From positions 1 to 64,000 of the forward strand of contig NZ_BJYX01000005.1 of assembly GCF_007991735.1 (NCBI RefSeq): 64,000 nucleotides of DNA, written 5' to 3'. This stretch comes from Terrabacter aerolatus (lineage in GTDB: Bacteria; Actinomycetota; Actinomycetes; Actinomycetales; Dermatophilaceae). The translations under genes were made by a program, and so were the position numbers. Position 1 is the stretch's first letter. Each line of letters opens with the position of its first letter. The notes under the pieces are model-generated. The model was not told the DNA's origin. It did not search any database and saw only the letters and a list, made by a program, of their open reading frames with translations. Shown here in pieces: positions 20,249 to 28,729 of this stretch.

Positions 20249-22108
20249 GTGAGCGAGTTCAGCAACCCGCTGCCCGGGGGCGTCGGCGGCGACAAACCGA
20301 AGAAGATCGACCCTCTGGACCGCGCGCAGCTCGCCGAGTCCCCGGTCTCGCTGGGACGGGTCGTCCGACTGTTCCGGCCCCACGCCCGCACCGTCGCGGT
20401 CGTCGTCGCGCTCATCGTGGCCACCTCGGTCATCTCGATGGCCCACCCCTTCCTGCTCCGTGCCGTCATCGACGACGCACTGCCCCACCAGGACGTCCGG
20501 CTCCTGCTGCTCGCCGTCGGCGGGATGCTGGCCGTCACGGTCGTGAGCCAGCTCCTCGGGGTGGTGCAGACATGGCTGACCACGACGGTCGGGCAGCGCG
20601 TCATGCACGCCCTGCGCGTCGACGTCTACCGCCACCTGCAACGTCAGCCCGTCGCCTTCTTCACGCGGACGCGGAGCGGTGAGGTCCAGTCGCGACTCAC
20701 CCACGACATCACCGGCATGCAGACGGTCATCACCACGTCGGCCACCGGGGTCGCCAGCAACCTGACCACCGTCGTCGCCACCGGCATCGCCATGGTGGCG
20801 CTGAGCCCACGGCTGTCGCTCCTCTCGCTGCTCGTCATCCCCCCGGCCGTCCTCATGACCCGGCGGGTCGCGCTGGTCCGCCGGGACGTCATGAGCCAGC
20901 GCCAGCGTCGGCTCGCGGACCTCCACAGCCAGGTCGAGGAGGGTCTCACCGTCAGCGGGGCCATCCTCATCAAGACGCTGGGAGCCGGCGAGGCCGCAGC
21001 CCGACGCTTCGCCGCGACGTCCAGCGACCTCGTCGACCTCGAGCTGAGGTCCCAGCTCGCCGGTCGTTGGCGCATGGCGACGATGCAGATCACGTTCGCC
21101 GCGATCCCCGCGCTCATCTACCTCGCCGCCGGGCTCCCCGCGACCTCCGGCGCCATGACGATCGGCACCCTCATCGCGTTCACGACGCTCCAGACCGCGA
21201 TCTTCAAGCCCCTCATGGGCCTGCTCGACATCGGCGCCCAGTGGGTCACCTCCATGGCTCTCTTCAGCCGGATCTTCGGCTACCTCGACCTGCCCGTCGA
21301 CGTCGCTCCCCCGGCCGATCCCGTTGCGGTGCAGCTTGATCAGCTCCGTGGCGAGGTCTGCTTCGAGCACGTCAGCTTCAGCCACGACCCGGAGGCGACG
21401 ACGCTCACGAACGTCGTCTCGGACGTCTCGTTCCACATCCCCGCGGGCACGACGCTGGCGCTCGTCGGCGAGACCGGTGCGGGCAAGTCGAGCATCGCCG
21501 GGCTGCTCGCGCGCCTCCACGACCCGCAGTCCGGCCGGGTCACCATCGACGGGATCGACCTGCGCGACCTCGACCCGACCGACCTCTCCCGCATCGTCGG
21601 GGTCGTCTCCCAGGACACGTACCTGCTGCACGCCTCGATCCGCGACAACCTCCTCCTCGCGGCACCGGAGGCCACGGAGGAGGAGCTGTGGCAGGCCCTC
21701 TCCGCGGCACAGGTCGCACCGTTGGTCGCGAGCCTCCCCGAGGGCATCGACACCGTCGGGGGTGCCCGCGGCCACCGGTTCTCCGGCGGCGAGAAGCAGC
21801 GACTCGCCATCGCCCGGACGCTGCTGCGCAACCCCAGGGTCCTCGTCCTCGACGAGGCGACCAGCGCCCTCGACAACGAGACCGAGCGGGACCTGCAGGT
21901 CGCCATCCGACGCCTCATGGCGGGGCGCACGACGCTGACGATCGCGCACCGCCTGTCGACGATCCGTGACGCCGAGCAGATCGCGGTGCTCGACCACGGC
22001 CGCATCGTCGAGCTGGGGCGCCACGAGGAGCTCATGGCCCTCGACGAGCGCTACGCCCGGCTCGTCCGGGCTCGCGAGAGCGTGGCGGAGCACGCGGTCG
22101 CGGCCTGA
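20249..22108 (+). CDS. ABC exporter half-transporter (ABCB/MsbA type)
   Basis: A 619-residue TMD-NBD protein that should dimerise. Six membrane helices span about 50-330, followed by an ATPase with Walker A GETGAGKSS, signature SGGEKQR, Walker B VLVLDEATSALD and H-loop IAHRLST, all canonical. It likely exports a lipid, drug or peptide. The GTG at 20249 is preferred to an upstream TTG at 20216 because the purine-rich block sits between them. The two PH-domain genes follow 85 bases downstream on the same strand. Confidence 0.92.
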   Translation: MSEFSNPLPGGVGGDKPKKIDPLDRAQLAESPVSLGRVVRLFRPHARTVAVVVALIVATSVISMAHPFLLRAVIDDALPHQDVRLLLLAVGGMLAVTVVSQLLGVVQTWLTTTVGQRVMHALRVDVYRHLQRQPVAFFTRTRSGEVQSRLTHDITGMQTVITTSATGVASNLTTVVATGIAMVALSPRLSLLSLLVIPPAVLMTRRVALVRRDVMSQRQRRLADLHSQVEEGLTVSGAILIKTLGAGEAAARRFAATSSDLVDLELRSQLAGRWRMATMQITFAAIPALIYLAAGLPATSGAMTIGTLIAFTTLQTAIFKPLMGLLDIGAQWVTSMALFSRIFGYLDLPVDVAPPADPVAVQLDQLRGEVCFEHVSFSHDPEATTLTNVVSDVSFHIPAGTTLALVGETGAGKSSIAGLLARLHDPQSGRVTIDGIDLRDLDPTDLSRIVGVVSQDTYLLHASIRDNLLLAAPEATEEELWQALSAAQVAPLVASLPEGIDTVGGARGHRFSGGEKQRLAIARTLLRNPRVLVLDEATSALDNETERDLQVAIRRLMAGRTTLTIAHRLSTIRDAEQIAVLDHGRIVELGRHEELMALDERYARLVRARESVAEHAVAA

Positions 22109-22193
22109 GGCGGCCGGCCGGACGAAAGGGCCCGCAGGACGGCATACCTCGGTCGGATGCCGCCCGGCGGCGGCCGTGTGGCACCGTGGGGCC

Positions 22194-22742
22194 GTGGAAC
22201 CCCTCGACGCGTCCGACGCGCCCGACGCGCCCGTCCCGCCCCTCCGGGTCGCCGAGTCCGTGCTCCGCGAGCCCGCCCACCGGGTCTCCCGTCGAGCCGT
22301 CGTCATGTGGACGGTCCAGGCCCTGGTCGTGGTCGCGCTCCTGCTCGCGGCCCAGGTCGTCTGGTGGCTCGTCGACGACGCCCCGTCACGCACCCCGCAC
22401 TGGGTCGTCGGCGTCGTGTGGCTCGCCGCTGGTGCGGCCTACGCCGTCGCGATGCCGCAGTGGCGCTACCGCGTGCACCGGTGGGAGGCGACGCCGCGGG
22501 CCATCTACACGCAGAGCGGGTGGCTGTGGCAGGAGCGCCGCATCGCGCCGCTCAGCCGCGTCCAGACCGTCGACCTCGAGCGGGGGCCGGTGGCCCAGCT
22601 GCTCGGCCTCGCCTCGGTGACCATCACGACCGCCTCGGCGGCCGGGCCCGTCACGATCCACGGCCTCGACGCACCGGTCGCCCGCGAGCTCGTCGACACC
22701 CTGACCGCGGCCGCCGTGACCGAGACCGGCGACGCCACGTGA
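22194..22742 (+). CDS. Bacterial PH-domain membrane protein (YdbS-like)
   Basis: A 182-residue protein with two membrane helices (about 38-60 and 68-88) followed by one bPH2 domain marked by the WRYRVHRWEATPRAIYTQSGWLW and RIAPLSRVQTVDLERG stretches. This is the YdbS half of a YdbS-YdbT pair. The start is GTG at 22194. The stop overlaps the next gene's GTG by 4 bp. In Bacillus such proteins have been linked to protection from antimicrobial peptides; the role here is inference. Confidence 0.88.
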   Translation: MEPLDASDAPDAPVPPLRVAESVLREPAHRVSRRAVVMWTVQALVVVALLLAAQVVWWLVDDAPSRTPHWVVGVVWLAAGAAYAVAMPQWRYRVHRWEATPRAIYTQSGWLWQERRIAPLSRVQTVDLERGPVAQLLGLASVTITTASAAGPVTIHGLDAPVARELVDTLTAAAVTETGDAT

Positions 22743-24232
22743 GCGAGGACGGCGGCGGCGGCTGGCGGCGGCTCGACGCCCGGATGCTGCTCGTCCACCC
22801 CCTCGAGACACTCGTGCGCTTCCTGCCCGCGCTCCTGGCGATCCTCGTCTTCCGGGCGAGCTCCGACGGCAGCGACCGGTGGGAGCTGTATGCCGTCCCG
22901 CTGCTCGTCGCCTTCGGGGTGCTGCGGTGGGTGACGACGCGCTACCGCATCGCCGAGGGCCAGATCGAGCTGCGGCGGGGCCTGTTCACCAAGCAGACCA
23001 CGACGGCTCGACTCGACAAGGTGCGCACCATCGACCTCACGGCCCAGCTGCACCACCGGGTCCTCGGCCTCGCCAAGGTCGAGATCTCGACCGCCGGGGG
23101 CCAGCACGACCGCCTCGTCCTCGACTCGCTGAGCGTCGACGCCGGCCGCCGGCTGCGGGCCGAGCTGCTCCACCGCGTCGACCCCGCCGTCACCGGGCTG
23201 CCCGCACCGACCGGGGCACCCGTCGCCGTCGACGAGGTGCCCGGGGACGCCCCGGTCCCGGCCGACGACGAGCTGCTCGTCCGGCTCGACCCCACGTGGA
23301 TCCGTTTCGCGCCCCTGACGGTGACCGGGCTGGCGAGCGCCGTCGCGATCGTCGGCTTCGTCTCGCAGGGCTTCTCGAGGTTCTCGCAGGAGCGCTCGGT
23401 CTTCCGCGACGGCGCCTCGTGGGTGTCGCGGGCGCCGTGGTGGGTCGACGTGCTGCTCCTGCTCGGCGTCGTCTCGCTGCTCGCGGTCGGCGCCTACGTC
23501 CTGACGTTCTGGGGCTTCCGGCTGACCCGCAACCGGCTCGGCACGCTGCACACCCGCCGCGGCCTGCTGACCAACCGTGAGACGAGCATCGACGCGGCGC
23601 GCGTGCGCGGCCTCCGGCTCGACGAGCCGCTCGGCCTGCGCCTCGTCGGTGCCCGCCGGCTCAAGGTCGTCACCTCGGGGCTGCTGCGCGAGCAGGGCGG
23701 GTCCGACTGGCTCTGCCCGCCGGCTCCGGCGGGCGTCGTCACCCCGCTCGCCCTGCGCATCCGACCCGACGAGGCTGCCGTGTCAGGCCCGCTGACACCC
23801 CACGGACCGGCCGCCCGGCAGCGCCGGCTGACGCGCACCGTCGTGCCGGCCGCGCTCGTCGCCGCCGGGCTCGTGGCCGCGCGCCTGCTCTGGGACTGGC
23901 ACGGCTCGCTGCTCGTGCTCGTGCCCCTCCTGCTCGTCGGCGCGGTCGCCCTGGGTCAGGACCGCTACCGGGCCCTCGGCCACGCCGTCACCCCCGACCA
24001 CCTCGTCTCCCGGCACGGCTCGCTCGACCGGCAGCGGGTCGTGCTCGACCGCGACGGCATCATCGGGTGGAAGGTCGAGCAGTCCTTCTTCCAGCGCCGC
24101 GTCGGCGTCGCGACCCTCGTCGCCACGACCGCCGCCGGCCACCAGCACTACGACGTCGTCGACGTCCCCGTCGAGACGGCGTATGCCGTCCTGGCGCAGG
24201 TCAGCCCCGACCTGCTCGCCGAGTTCGCCTGA
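22739..24232 (+). CDS. Bacterial PH-domain membrane protein with repeated bPH2 domains (YdbT-like)
   Basis: A 497-residue membrane protein containing about three repeats of a two-helix plus bPH2 unit. The repeats share RYRIAEGQIELRRGLFTKQTTTARLDKVRTIDL-type motifs (first copy near residue 60, second near 270, third near 410). It begins at a GTG that overlaps the preceding stop by 4 bp, so the pair is translationally coupled. These proteins localise to the membrane; the partner is the preceding YdbS-like protein. A shared transcript with the ABC exporter is possible. Confidence 0.88.
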   Translation: MSEDGGGGWRRLDARMLLVHPLETLVRFLPALLAILVFRASSDGSDRWELYAVPLLVAFGVLRWVTTRYRIAEGQIELRRGLFTKQTTTARLDKVRTIDLTAQLHHRVLGLAKVEISTAGGQHDRLVLDSLSVDAGRRLRAELLHRVDPAVTGLPAPTGAPVAVDEVPGDAPVPADDELLVRLDPTWIRFAPLTVTGLASAVAIVGFVSQGFSRFSQERSVFRDGASWVSRAPWWVDVLLLLGVVSLLAVGAYVLTFWGFRLTRNRLGTLHTRRGLLTNRETSIDAARVRGLRLDEPLGLRLVGARRLKVVTSGLLREQGGSDWLCPPAPAGVVTPLALRIRPDEAAVSGPLTPHGPAARQRRLTRTVVPAALVAAGLVAARLLWDWHGSLLVLVPLLLVGAVALGQDRYRALGHAVTPDHLVSRHGSLDRQRVVLDRDGIIGWKVEQSFFQRRVGVATLVATTAAGHQHYDVVDVPVETAYAVLAQVSPDLLAEFA

Positions 24233-24349
24233 GTCCGCCTGAGTCCGCCCGAGCTGCGGCCTCGTCGCCCTCGCCCTGAGCGCCAGCGAAGCTCGAGGCG
24301 CAGGCCGCTCGCCGGCGTTCATCGCGGCGTCCGCTGTCATGATGGGCAG

Positions 24350-24778
24350 GTGCCCCGCAGACCGAAGGACCGGACGTTCACCGAGATCCTGACCGAGCCG
24401 ACGTGGTCCGAGAGCGAGGCCGCGCGAAGCGGCCAGCACGCACCGCGACCCGGCACCTTCAACGCGGCCGGCGACTTCTTCGACCCGCACGGGACCAGGC
24501 TCGAACCTGTCCGGGACGACGTCACCCCGGACGAAGCCCAGCGACTCGTCGACGCCGGCGCGCTCGTGGTCCACGAGGCCTGCGGGTGCGGCGGCTGGGG
24601 CGCAGGCTGCACTCCCACGTGGCTGGGCGACGAACGGCTCGCACAGCTCAGGCGTGGTCCCGAGCCCCGGTTCACCCACCGCTCAGGCGCGCCCACGTGG
24701 ATCGACGTCTGGGCCAACGACGAACGCAGCGTCGTCTACGCCCACGGTGACGTCCTGTGGGGGTCAGCCATCGGCTGA
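24350..24778 (+). CDS. Conserved hypothetical protein with a Cys-rich turn
   Basis: A 142-residue soluble protein I do not recognise. The N-terminus is basic, and the centre carries HEACGCGGWGAGC, three cysteines and a histidine that could bind metal, followed by aromatic residues (PTWLGDE, APTWIDVWAND). There is no membrane segment. The GTG start at 24350 has weak support. Codon use matches its neighbours, so I treat it as real. The function is unknown. Confidence 0.6.
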   Translation: MPRRPKDRTFTEILTEPTWSESEAARSGQHAPRPGTFNAAGDFFDPHGTRLEPVRDDVTPDEAQRLVDAGALVVHEACGCGGWGAGCTPTWLGDERLAQLRRGPEPRFTHRSGAPTWIDVWANDERSVVYAHGDVLWGSAIG

Positions 24779-25062
24779 CCTGACGGCCGACGCCGCCGAG
24801 AACGACCCGAGGAGCGGTGGCGAGCGCGCACCGATCGCCGTTCGCCGCGAGCTCGGGCTCCGGGCCGGGCGCGCACGGCAACCCGGTCGCCGCGTTCCGA
24901 CGTGGGGAGGATCCCCGGCGTGCCCGCCGTCGTCTTGGTCGACCTCTCGCTCTGGAGCGGCGTGTTCTCCATCGTCGAGGACGCGTGGCTCCCGTCGCCC
25001 CCGAGCCGAGCGGTGAGCTCGTGCAGCGTCGACGCGGCAGCGAGGACGGTCCGCCTCGACGA
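24779..25062. other. Intergenic region without a confident gene
   Basis: A gap of about 340 bases, including the terminator at its right end, lies between the hypothetical gene and the BCCT stop. A 62-codon plus-strand frame at 24902-25090 runs into the terminator hairpin and has no recognised domain. I see no RNA gene or repeat here. Confidence 0.4.
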
Positions 25063-25098
25063 GCGCCGCGTCATCCGACCTGACGGATGACGCGGCGC
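25063..25098. terminator. Hairpin terminator with a 14-bp perfect stem
   Basis: GCGCCGCGTCATCC pairs with GGATGACGCGGCGC around an 8-base loop. It lies 24 bases beyond the stop of the minus-strand BCCT gene and could also end transcription from the left. No U-tract follows, as is common in GC-rich actinobacteria. Confidence 0.75.
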
Positions 25099-25121
25099 AC
25101 GACCTGGACGGGACGGGTGAC

Positions 25122-26939
25122 TCAGAGACGCATGGACGCCCCGACCTTCTCGGTCTCGTCGTCGACCTGACCGCCGTGGCCGTCCGGCGCCGCGACGTCC
25201 GCGACCTCGAGGGGCTCGACGGGCTCGGTCTGGACCATCTCGCCGACGCCCTCACCGGGCGCGGTCTCCTGCACCGTGAGCGAGAAGTCGTCTCCGTGCT
25301 CGCTGACGCCCGCGACGACCGCGTGCTCGACGGCCGCGACGGCATACTGCCTGCGGACCACCTGCGGGTCGTGCGAGAGGTCCTTCACGAGCGCGACGGC
25401 CAGCCCGACCATGATGACGAGGAAGGGCAGCGCGGCCACGATCGTGACGTTCTGCAGGCCCGACAGGGCGTCCTCACCGCCGATGAGCAGCATGATCGCG
25501 GCGACGGCGCCGGTGGCGGCACCCCAGAAGATGACGGTCTTCTTCGACGGCTCGAGGGTCCCCTTCTCCGAGAGCGTCCCCATGACGATCGAGGCGGCGT
25601 CGGCTCCCGACACGAAGAAGATCGCGACGAGCAGCATGACGACCACCGCGGTGACGGTCGGCCAGGGCAGGTTGCCGAGCATCGCGAAGAGCGAGCCCTC
25701 GGGGGTCGACTGGGCGGCGATGTCCTTGCCGCCCTGCTGCTGCGAGATCCCGGCGCCACCGAAGATGGCGAACCAGATGAGCGAGACGACCGACGGCACG
25801 AGCAGGACGCCCGAGACGAACTGGCGGATGGTGCGGCCGCGCGAGATGCGGGCGATGAACATGCCGACGAACGGGGTCCAGCTGACCCACCAGGCCCAGT
25901 AGAAGATCGTCCAGCCGGCGAGCCAGTCCTTCATGCCGTTGCCGCCCGCGGCGTCGGTGCGGGCCGACATCATCGCCAGGTCCTTGAAGTAGGACCCGAT
26001 CGTCGTCGGCACGAGGTTGAGGATGAAGACCGTCGGGCCGACGACGAAGACGAACAGGGCCAGGGCGAGCGCGAGCACCATGTTGATGTTCGAGAGCCAC
26101 TGGATGCCCTTCTCGATGCCGGACACGGCCGAGAGGATGAAGCACACGGTGAGCACGACGATGATGGCGATGAGCACCGCGTTGCCGACCTTGCCGATGC
26201 CGGCGACGATCTGCAGCCCGGAGCCGATCTGCAGGGCACCGAGGCCGAGCGAGGTGGCCGAGCCGAAGAGGGTCGCGAAGATCGCGAAGATGTCGATGAC
26301 CTTGCCGGCCGGCCCCTGTGCGCGCTTCTCACCGAAGAGCGGCGCGAAGGCCGAGCTGATGAGCAGCGAGCGCCCCTTGCGGAACACGCCGTAGGCGACG
26401 GCGAGCCCGACGACGGCGTAGATCGCCCACGGGTGCAGCGACCAGTGGAACATCGTCGTCGCCATCGCGGTCTGCACGGCCTCGGGGTTGCCCGCGGCAC
26501 CCGTGCCGGGCGGCGGCTTGACGAGGTGGGTCAGCGGCTCGGTGACGCCGTAGAACATCAGGCCGATGCCCATGCCGGCGGAGAACATCATCGCCACCCA
26601 GGACGACGTGCGGAACTCGGGAGCCTCGCCGTCACCGCCCAGCGGGATGTTGCAGTACTTGCTCGCGGCCAGCCAGATGACGAAGACGACGAAGCCCGAC
26701 GCGACGAGCGAGAAGAGCCAGCCGGTGTTGTGGACGACGAAGTCGAGGCCGGCGGAGGCGCTCGTGCTCAGGCTCTCGGTGCCGAGCGCGCCCCAGAGGA
26801 CGAACGCGATGGCGACACCGGCGGCGACGCCGAAGACGACCTTGTCGACCCGGGATGGTGCGGCGTCCTCGTGGTTCACCGGTGGCGGCTCGAGCGCCGG
26901 GTGCAGCGCGTCGTCGGGGCTCTTCGTCAGCTCAGTCAT
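25122..26939 (-). CDS. BCCT family betaine/choline-type transporter
   Basis: A 605-residue carrier with 12 membrane helices. AGMGIGLMFYGVTEPLTH is the glycine-rich Na+-site stretch seen in BetP, and FYWAWWVSWTPFVGMFIARI is the tryptophan-rich substrate signature. This suggests Na+-coupled uptake of a compatible solute such as glycine betaine. Extended N- and C-terminal charged tails, the latter acidic, resemble the osmosensing ends of BetP. The start ATG at 26939 follows an unusual leader with a hairpin. Confidence 0.92.
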   Translation of the reverse strand: MTELTKSPDDALHPALEPPPVNHEDAAPSRVDKVVFGVAAGVAIAFVLWGALGTESLSTSASAGLDFVVHNTGWLFSLVASGFVVFVIWLAASKYCNIPLGGDGEAPEFRTSSWVAMMFSAGMGIGLMFYGVTEPLTHLVKPPPGTGAAGNPEAVQTAMATTMFHWSLHPWAIYAVVGLAVAYGVFRKGRSLLISSAFAPLFGEKRAQGPAGKVIDIFAIFATLFGSATSLGLGALQIGSGLQIVAGIGKVGNAVLIAIIVVLTVCFILSAVSGIEKGIQWLSNINMVLALALALFVFVVGPTVFILNLVPTTIGSYFKDLAMMSARTDAAGGNGMKDWLAGWTIFYWAWWVSWTPFVGMFIARISRGRTIRQFVSGVLLVPSVVSLIWFAIFGGAGISQQQGGKDIAAQSTPEGSLFAMLGNLPWPTVTAVVVMLLVAIFFVSGADAASIVMGTLSEKGTLEPSKKTVIFWGAATGAVAAIMLLIGGEDALSGLQNVTIVAALPFLVIMVGLAVALVKDLSHDPQVVRRQYAVAAVEHAVVAGVSEHGDDFSLTVQETAPGEGVGEMVQTEPVEPLEVADVAAPDGHGGQVDDETEKVGASMRL

Positions 26940-26946
26940 ACGTCAT

Positions 26947-26983
26947 GACGGCACCCGGCGAAGGTGCCGTCCGTCTCCTCACG
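26947..26983 (-). promoter_or_regulatory. Leader hairpin between ribosome site and BCCT start
   Basis: In the BCCT mRNA leader, an AGGAG-containing site (about 26973-26981) is followed by a 9-bp perfect stem (26963-26971 with 26947-26955, 7-base loop) and then the start at 26939. The spacing from the site to the start is far longer than usual unless the hairpin folds. A five-codon reading frame starting at 26945 overlaps the BCCT start. Confidence 0.5.
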
Positions 26984-27161
26984 GTTACGTGTCACAGATG
27001 TCTCGTAGAACGCTCCACTCTGTCGAAGCACGGGGCACGTGCGCAAAACGAGCACGCCGCCGAGAGCCCCGTGACGGCATACGCGATCGCGAATCACTCT
27101 GTGCTCCAATGGTTCCCAGATCGACAAATCGGTCGGGGTGAGATGCCCCACGACAACGCGA
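26984..27161. promoter_or_regulatory. Upstream region of the BCCT gene
   Basis: About 180 comparatively AT-rich bases between the DctA terminator and the BCCT leader. It should contain the BCCT promoter. I cannot pick a clear -35/-10 pair. It holds one CGGCATAC 8-mer near 27073. Confidence 0.4.
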
Positions 27162-27192
27162 AGGGCCACGAACCCGACAGGTTCGTGGCCCT
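27162..27192. terminator. Hairpin terminator with a 13-bp perfect stem
   Basis: AGGGCCACGAACC pairs with GGTTCGTGGCCCT around a five-base loop, 16 bases beyond the stop of the minus-strand DctA-type gene. It separates that gene from the BCCT transcription unit. Confidence 0.8.
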
Positions 27193-27208
27193 CCGACACC
27201 GAGACGGG

Positions 27209-28612
27209 TCAGCGGGAGGAGCCCACCAGCTCGGGCTCGCGGCCCGACGCGTCGACGTGCTCGGCACCGTCCGTGACGACGTCGTCGTGGTCGACCATGC
27301 TCGCCTCGTCGAAGCGGTCCTGGCCCGACAGCACCCGGCTCGCCTTGTCGCGGTCGATCTCGCCGACCCACGTACCGATGAGGACCGTGGCGATCGCGTT
27401 GCCGGCGAAGTTCGTCAGCGCGCGCGCCTCGCTCATGAGGCGGTCGATGCCGACGATGAAGCCGACGCCGGGCACGAGGTCGGGGCGGTGCGACTGCAGC
27501 CCGCCGGCGAGGGTCGCCAGGCCCGCGCCGCTGACGCCCGCGGCGCCCTTGCTCGCGATGATCATGAAGACGAGCAGGCCGATCTGCTGGCCGATGCTGA
27601 ACGGCTTGTCCATGGCCTCGGCGATGAAGAGGCTCGCCATCGTCAGGTAGATCGCGGTGCCGTCGAGGTTGAACGAGTAGCCGGTCGGCACGGTGATGCC
27701 GACGACCGGACGGGAGACCCCGAGGTGCTCCATCTTGGCGATGAGGCGCGGCAGGGCCGACTCGGACGACGACGTCGAGAGGATGAGGAGGAACTCGCGC
27801 CCGAGGTAGCGGAACAGCGAGAAGACGTTCATCCCGGTGACGACCTTGAGGACGGCGCCGAGGAAGCCGAAGACGAAGATCGCGCACGTGGCGTAGAAGG
27901 CGAACATCAGCAGGCCGAGGCTCTTGAGCGAGCCGATGCCCGTGGCGCCGACGAGCGCGGCCATGGCGCCGAAGGCACCGACCGGGGCGACCCACATGAC
28001 CATCGCCATGAGGCGGAAGACGAGCCGCTCGAGGTGCTTGATGCCGCGCAGGATCGGCTCACCCTGCGGACCCATCTTCTGCAGGGCGAAGCCGACGAGC
28101 AGGGCGATGAGCAGCGCCTGGAGCACCGAGCCCGACGTCAGTGCGGACACGAGCGTGTCGGGGATGAGGCCGAGGACGAACTCGACGGCGCCCTCGGACT
28201 TCTCGGCGATCTGCGCCTGCCCGGACTTGGCGACGGCGTCCGTGAGGTTGAGACCGGCGCCCGGCTTGACGATGTTGCCCACGACGAGCCCGACGCCCAG
28301 GGCCACCGTCGACATCGTGACGAAGTAGGCGAGGGCGAGACCGCCGACCTTGCCGACCTGCGCGGCGCGGCGGACCGAGCCGATGCCGAGGACGATGGTG
28401 CAGAAGATGATCGGCGTGATCATCATCTTGATGAGGTTGACGAAGCCGGTCCCGAGGGGCTTGAGGCTCTTGCCGACCTCGGGGAAGGCCCAGCCGACGA
28501 GGATGCCGGCCACCATCGCCACGAGGACGGCGATGTAGAGGAAATGGGTGCGGTCGCGCTTCGGGGTCGTGCCCGGGTGGGCGTCGACGGCGCTGTCGGC
28601 GGTGGAACTCAC
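27209..28612 (-). CDS. dctA: Dicarboxylate/amino acid:cation symporter (DctA/GltP family)
   Basis: A 467-residue SDF-family carrier. It has the serine-rich hairpin LILSTSSSESALPRL, the TGYSFNLDGTAIYLTMA motif and the final substrate-binding stretch (VGIDRLMSEARALTNFAGN). It imports C4-dicarboxylates or glutamate/aspartate with Na+ or H+. The GTG start at 28612 is chosen because GGAGG lies 5 bases upstream; longer in-frame reading reaches into the divergent promoter. A citrate/C4-dicarboxylate-type two-component system lies divergently, supporting dicarboxylate uptake. Confidence 0.92.
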   Translation of the reverse strand: MSSTADSAVDAHPGTTPKRDRTHFLYIAVLVAMVAGILVGWAFPEVGKSLKPLGTGFVNLIKMMITPIIFCTIVLGIGSVRRAAQVGKVGGLALAYFVTMSTVALGVGLVVGNIVKPGAGLNLTDAVAKSGQAQIAEKSEGAVEFVLGLIPDTLVSALTSGSVLQALLIALLVGFALQKMGPQGEPILRGIKHLERLVFRLMAMVMWVAPVGAFGAMAALVGATGIGSLKSLGLLMFAFYATCAIFVFGFLGAVLKVVTGMNVFSLFRYLGREFLLILSTSSSESALPRLIAKMEHLGVSRPVVGITVPTGYSFNLDGTAIYLTMASLFIAEAMDKPFSIGQQIGLLVFMIIASKGAAGVSGAGLATLAGGLQSHRPDLVPGVGFIVGIDRLMSEARALTNFAGNAIATVLIGTWVGEIDRDKASRVLSGQDRFDEASMVDHDDVVTDGAEHVDASGREPELVGSSR

Positions 28613-28682
28613 GGTGACCTCCGTTGGCTGGGTCCGCGCGCTGGGCACGGGACCGGTGAATGTGACGAGGCTGCCGCTCCCA

Positions 28683-28696
28683 GTGACTAGGGTCAC
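28683..28696. promoter_or_regulatory. Inverted repeat in the dctA / two-component divergent promoter
   Basis: GTGAC-TAGG-GTCAC is a symmetric site in the 117-base gap between the DctA-type gene and the sensor kinase gene. Its position suits a binding site for the adjacent response regulator; that link is inference. Confidence 0.45.
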
Positions 28697-28729
28697 CTTT
28701 GTGTTCATTGAGTTCTCACGGCCGGACGT

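Noticed and set aside
24902-25090. A 62-codon plus-strand frame before the BCCT terminator
   Set aside because: No ribosome site or family similarity, and it runs into the terminator hairpin.
26984-27161. Riboswitch upstream of the BCCT gene
   Set aside because: Apart from one short hairpin I cannot find the conserved elements of any known riboswitch class.
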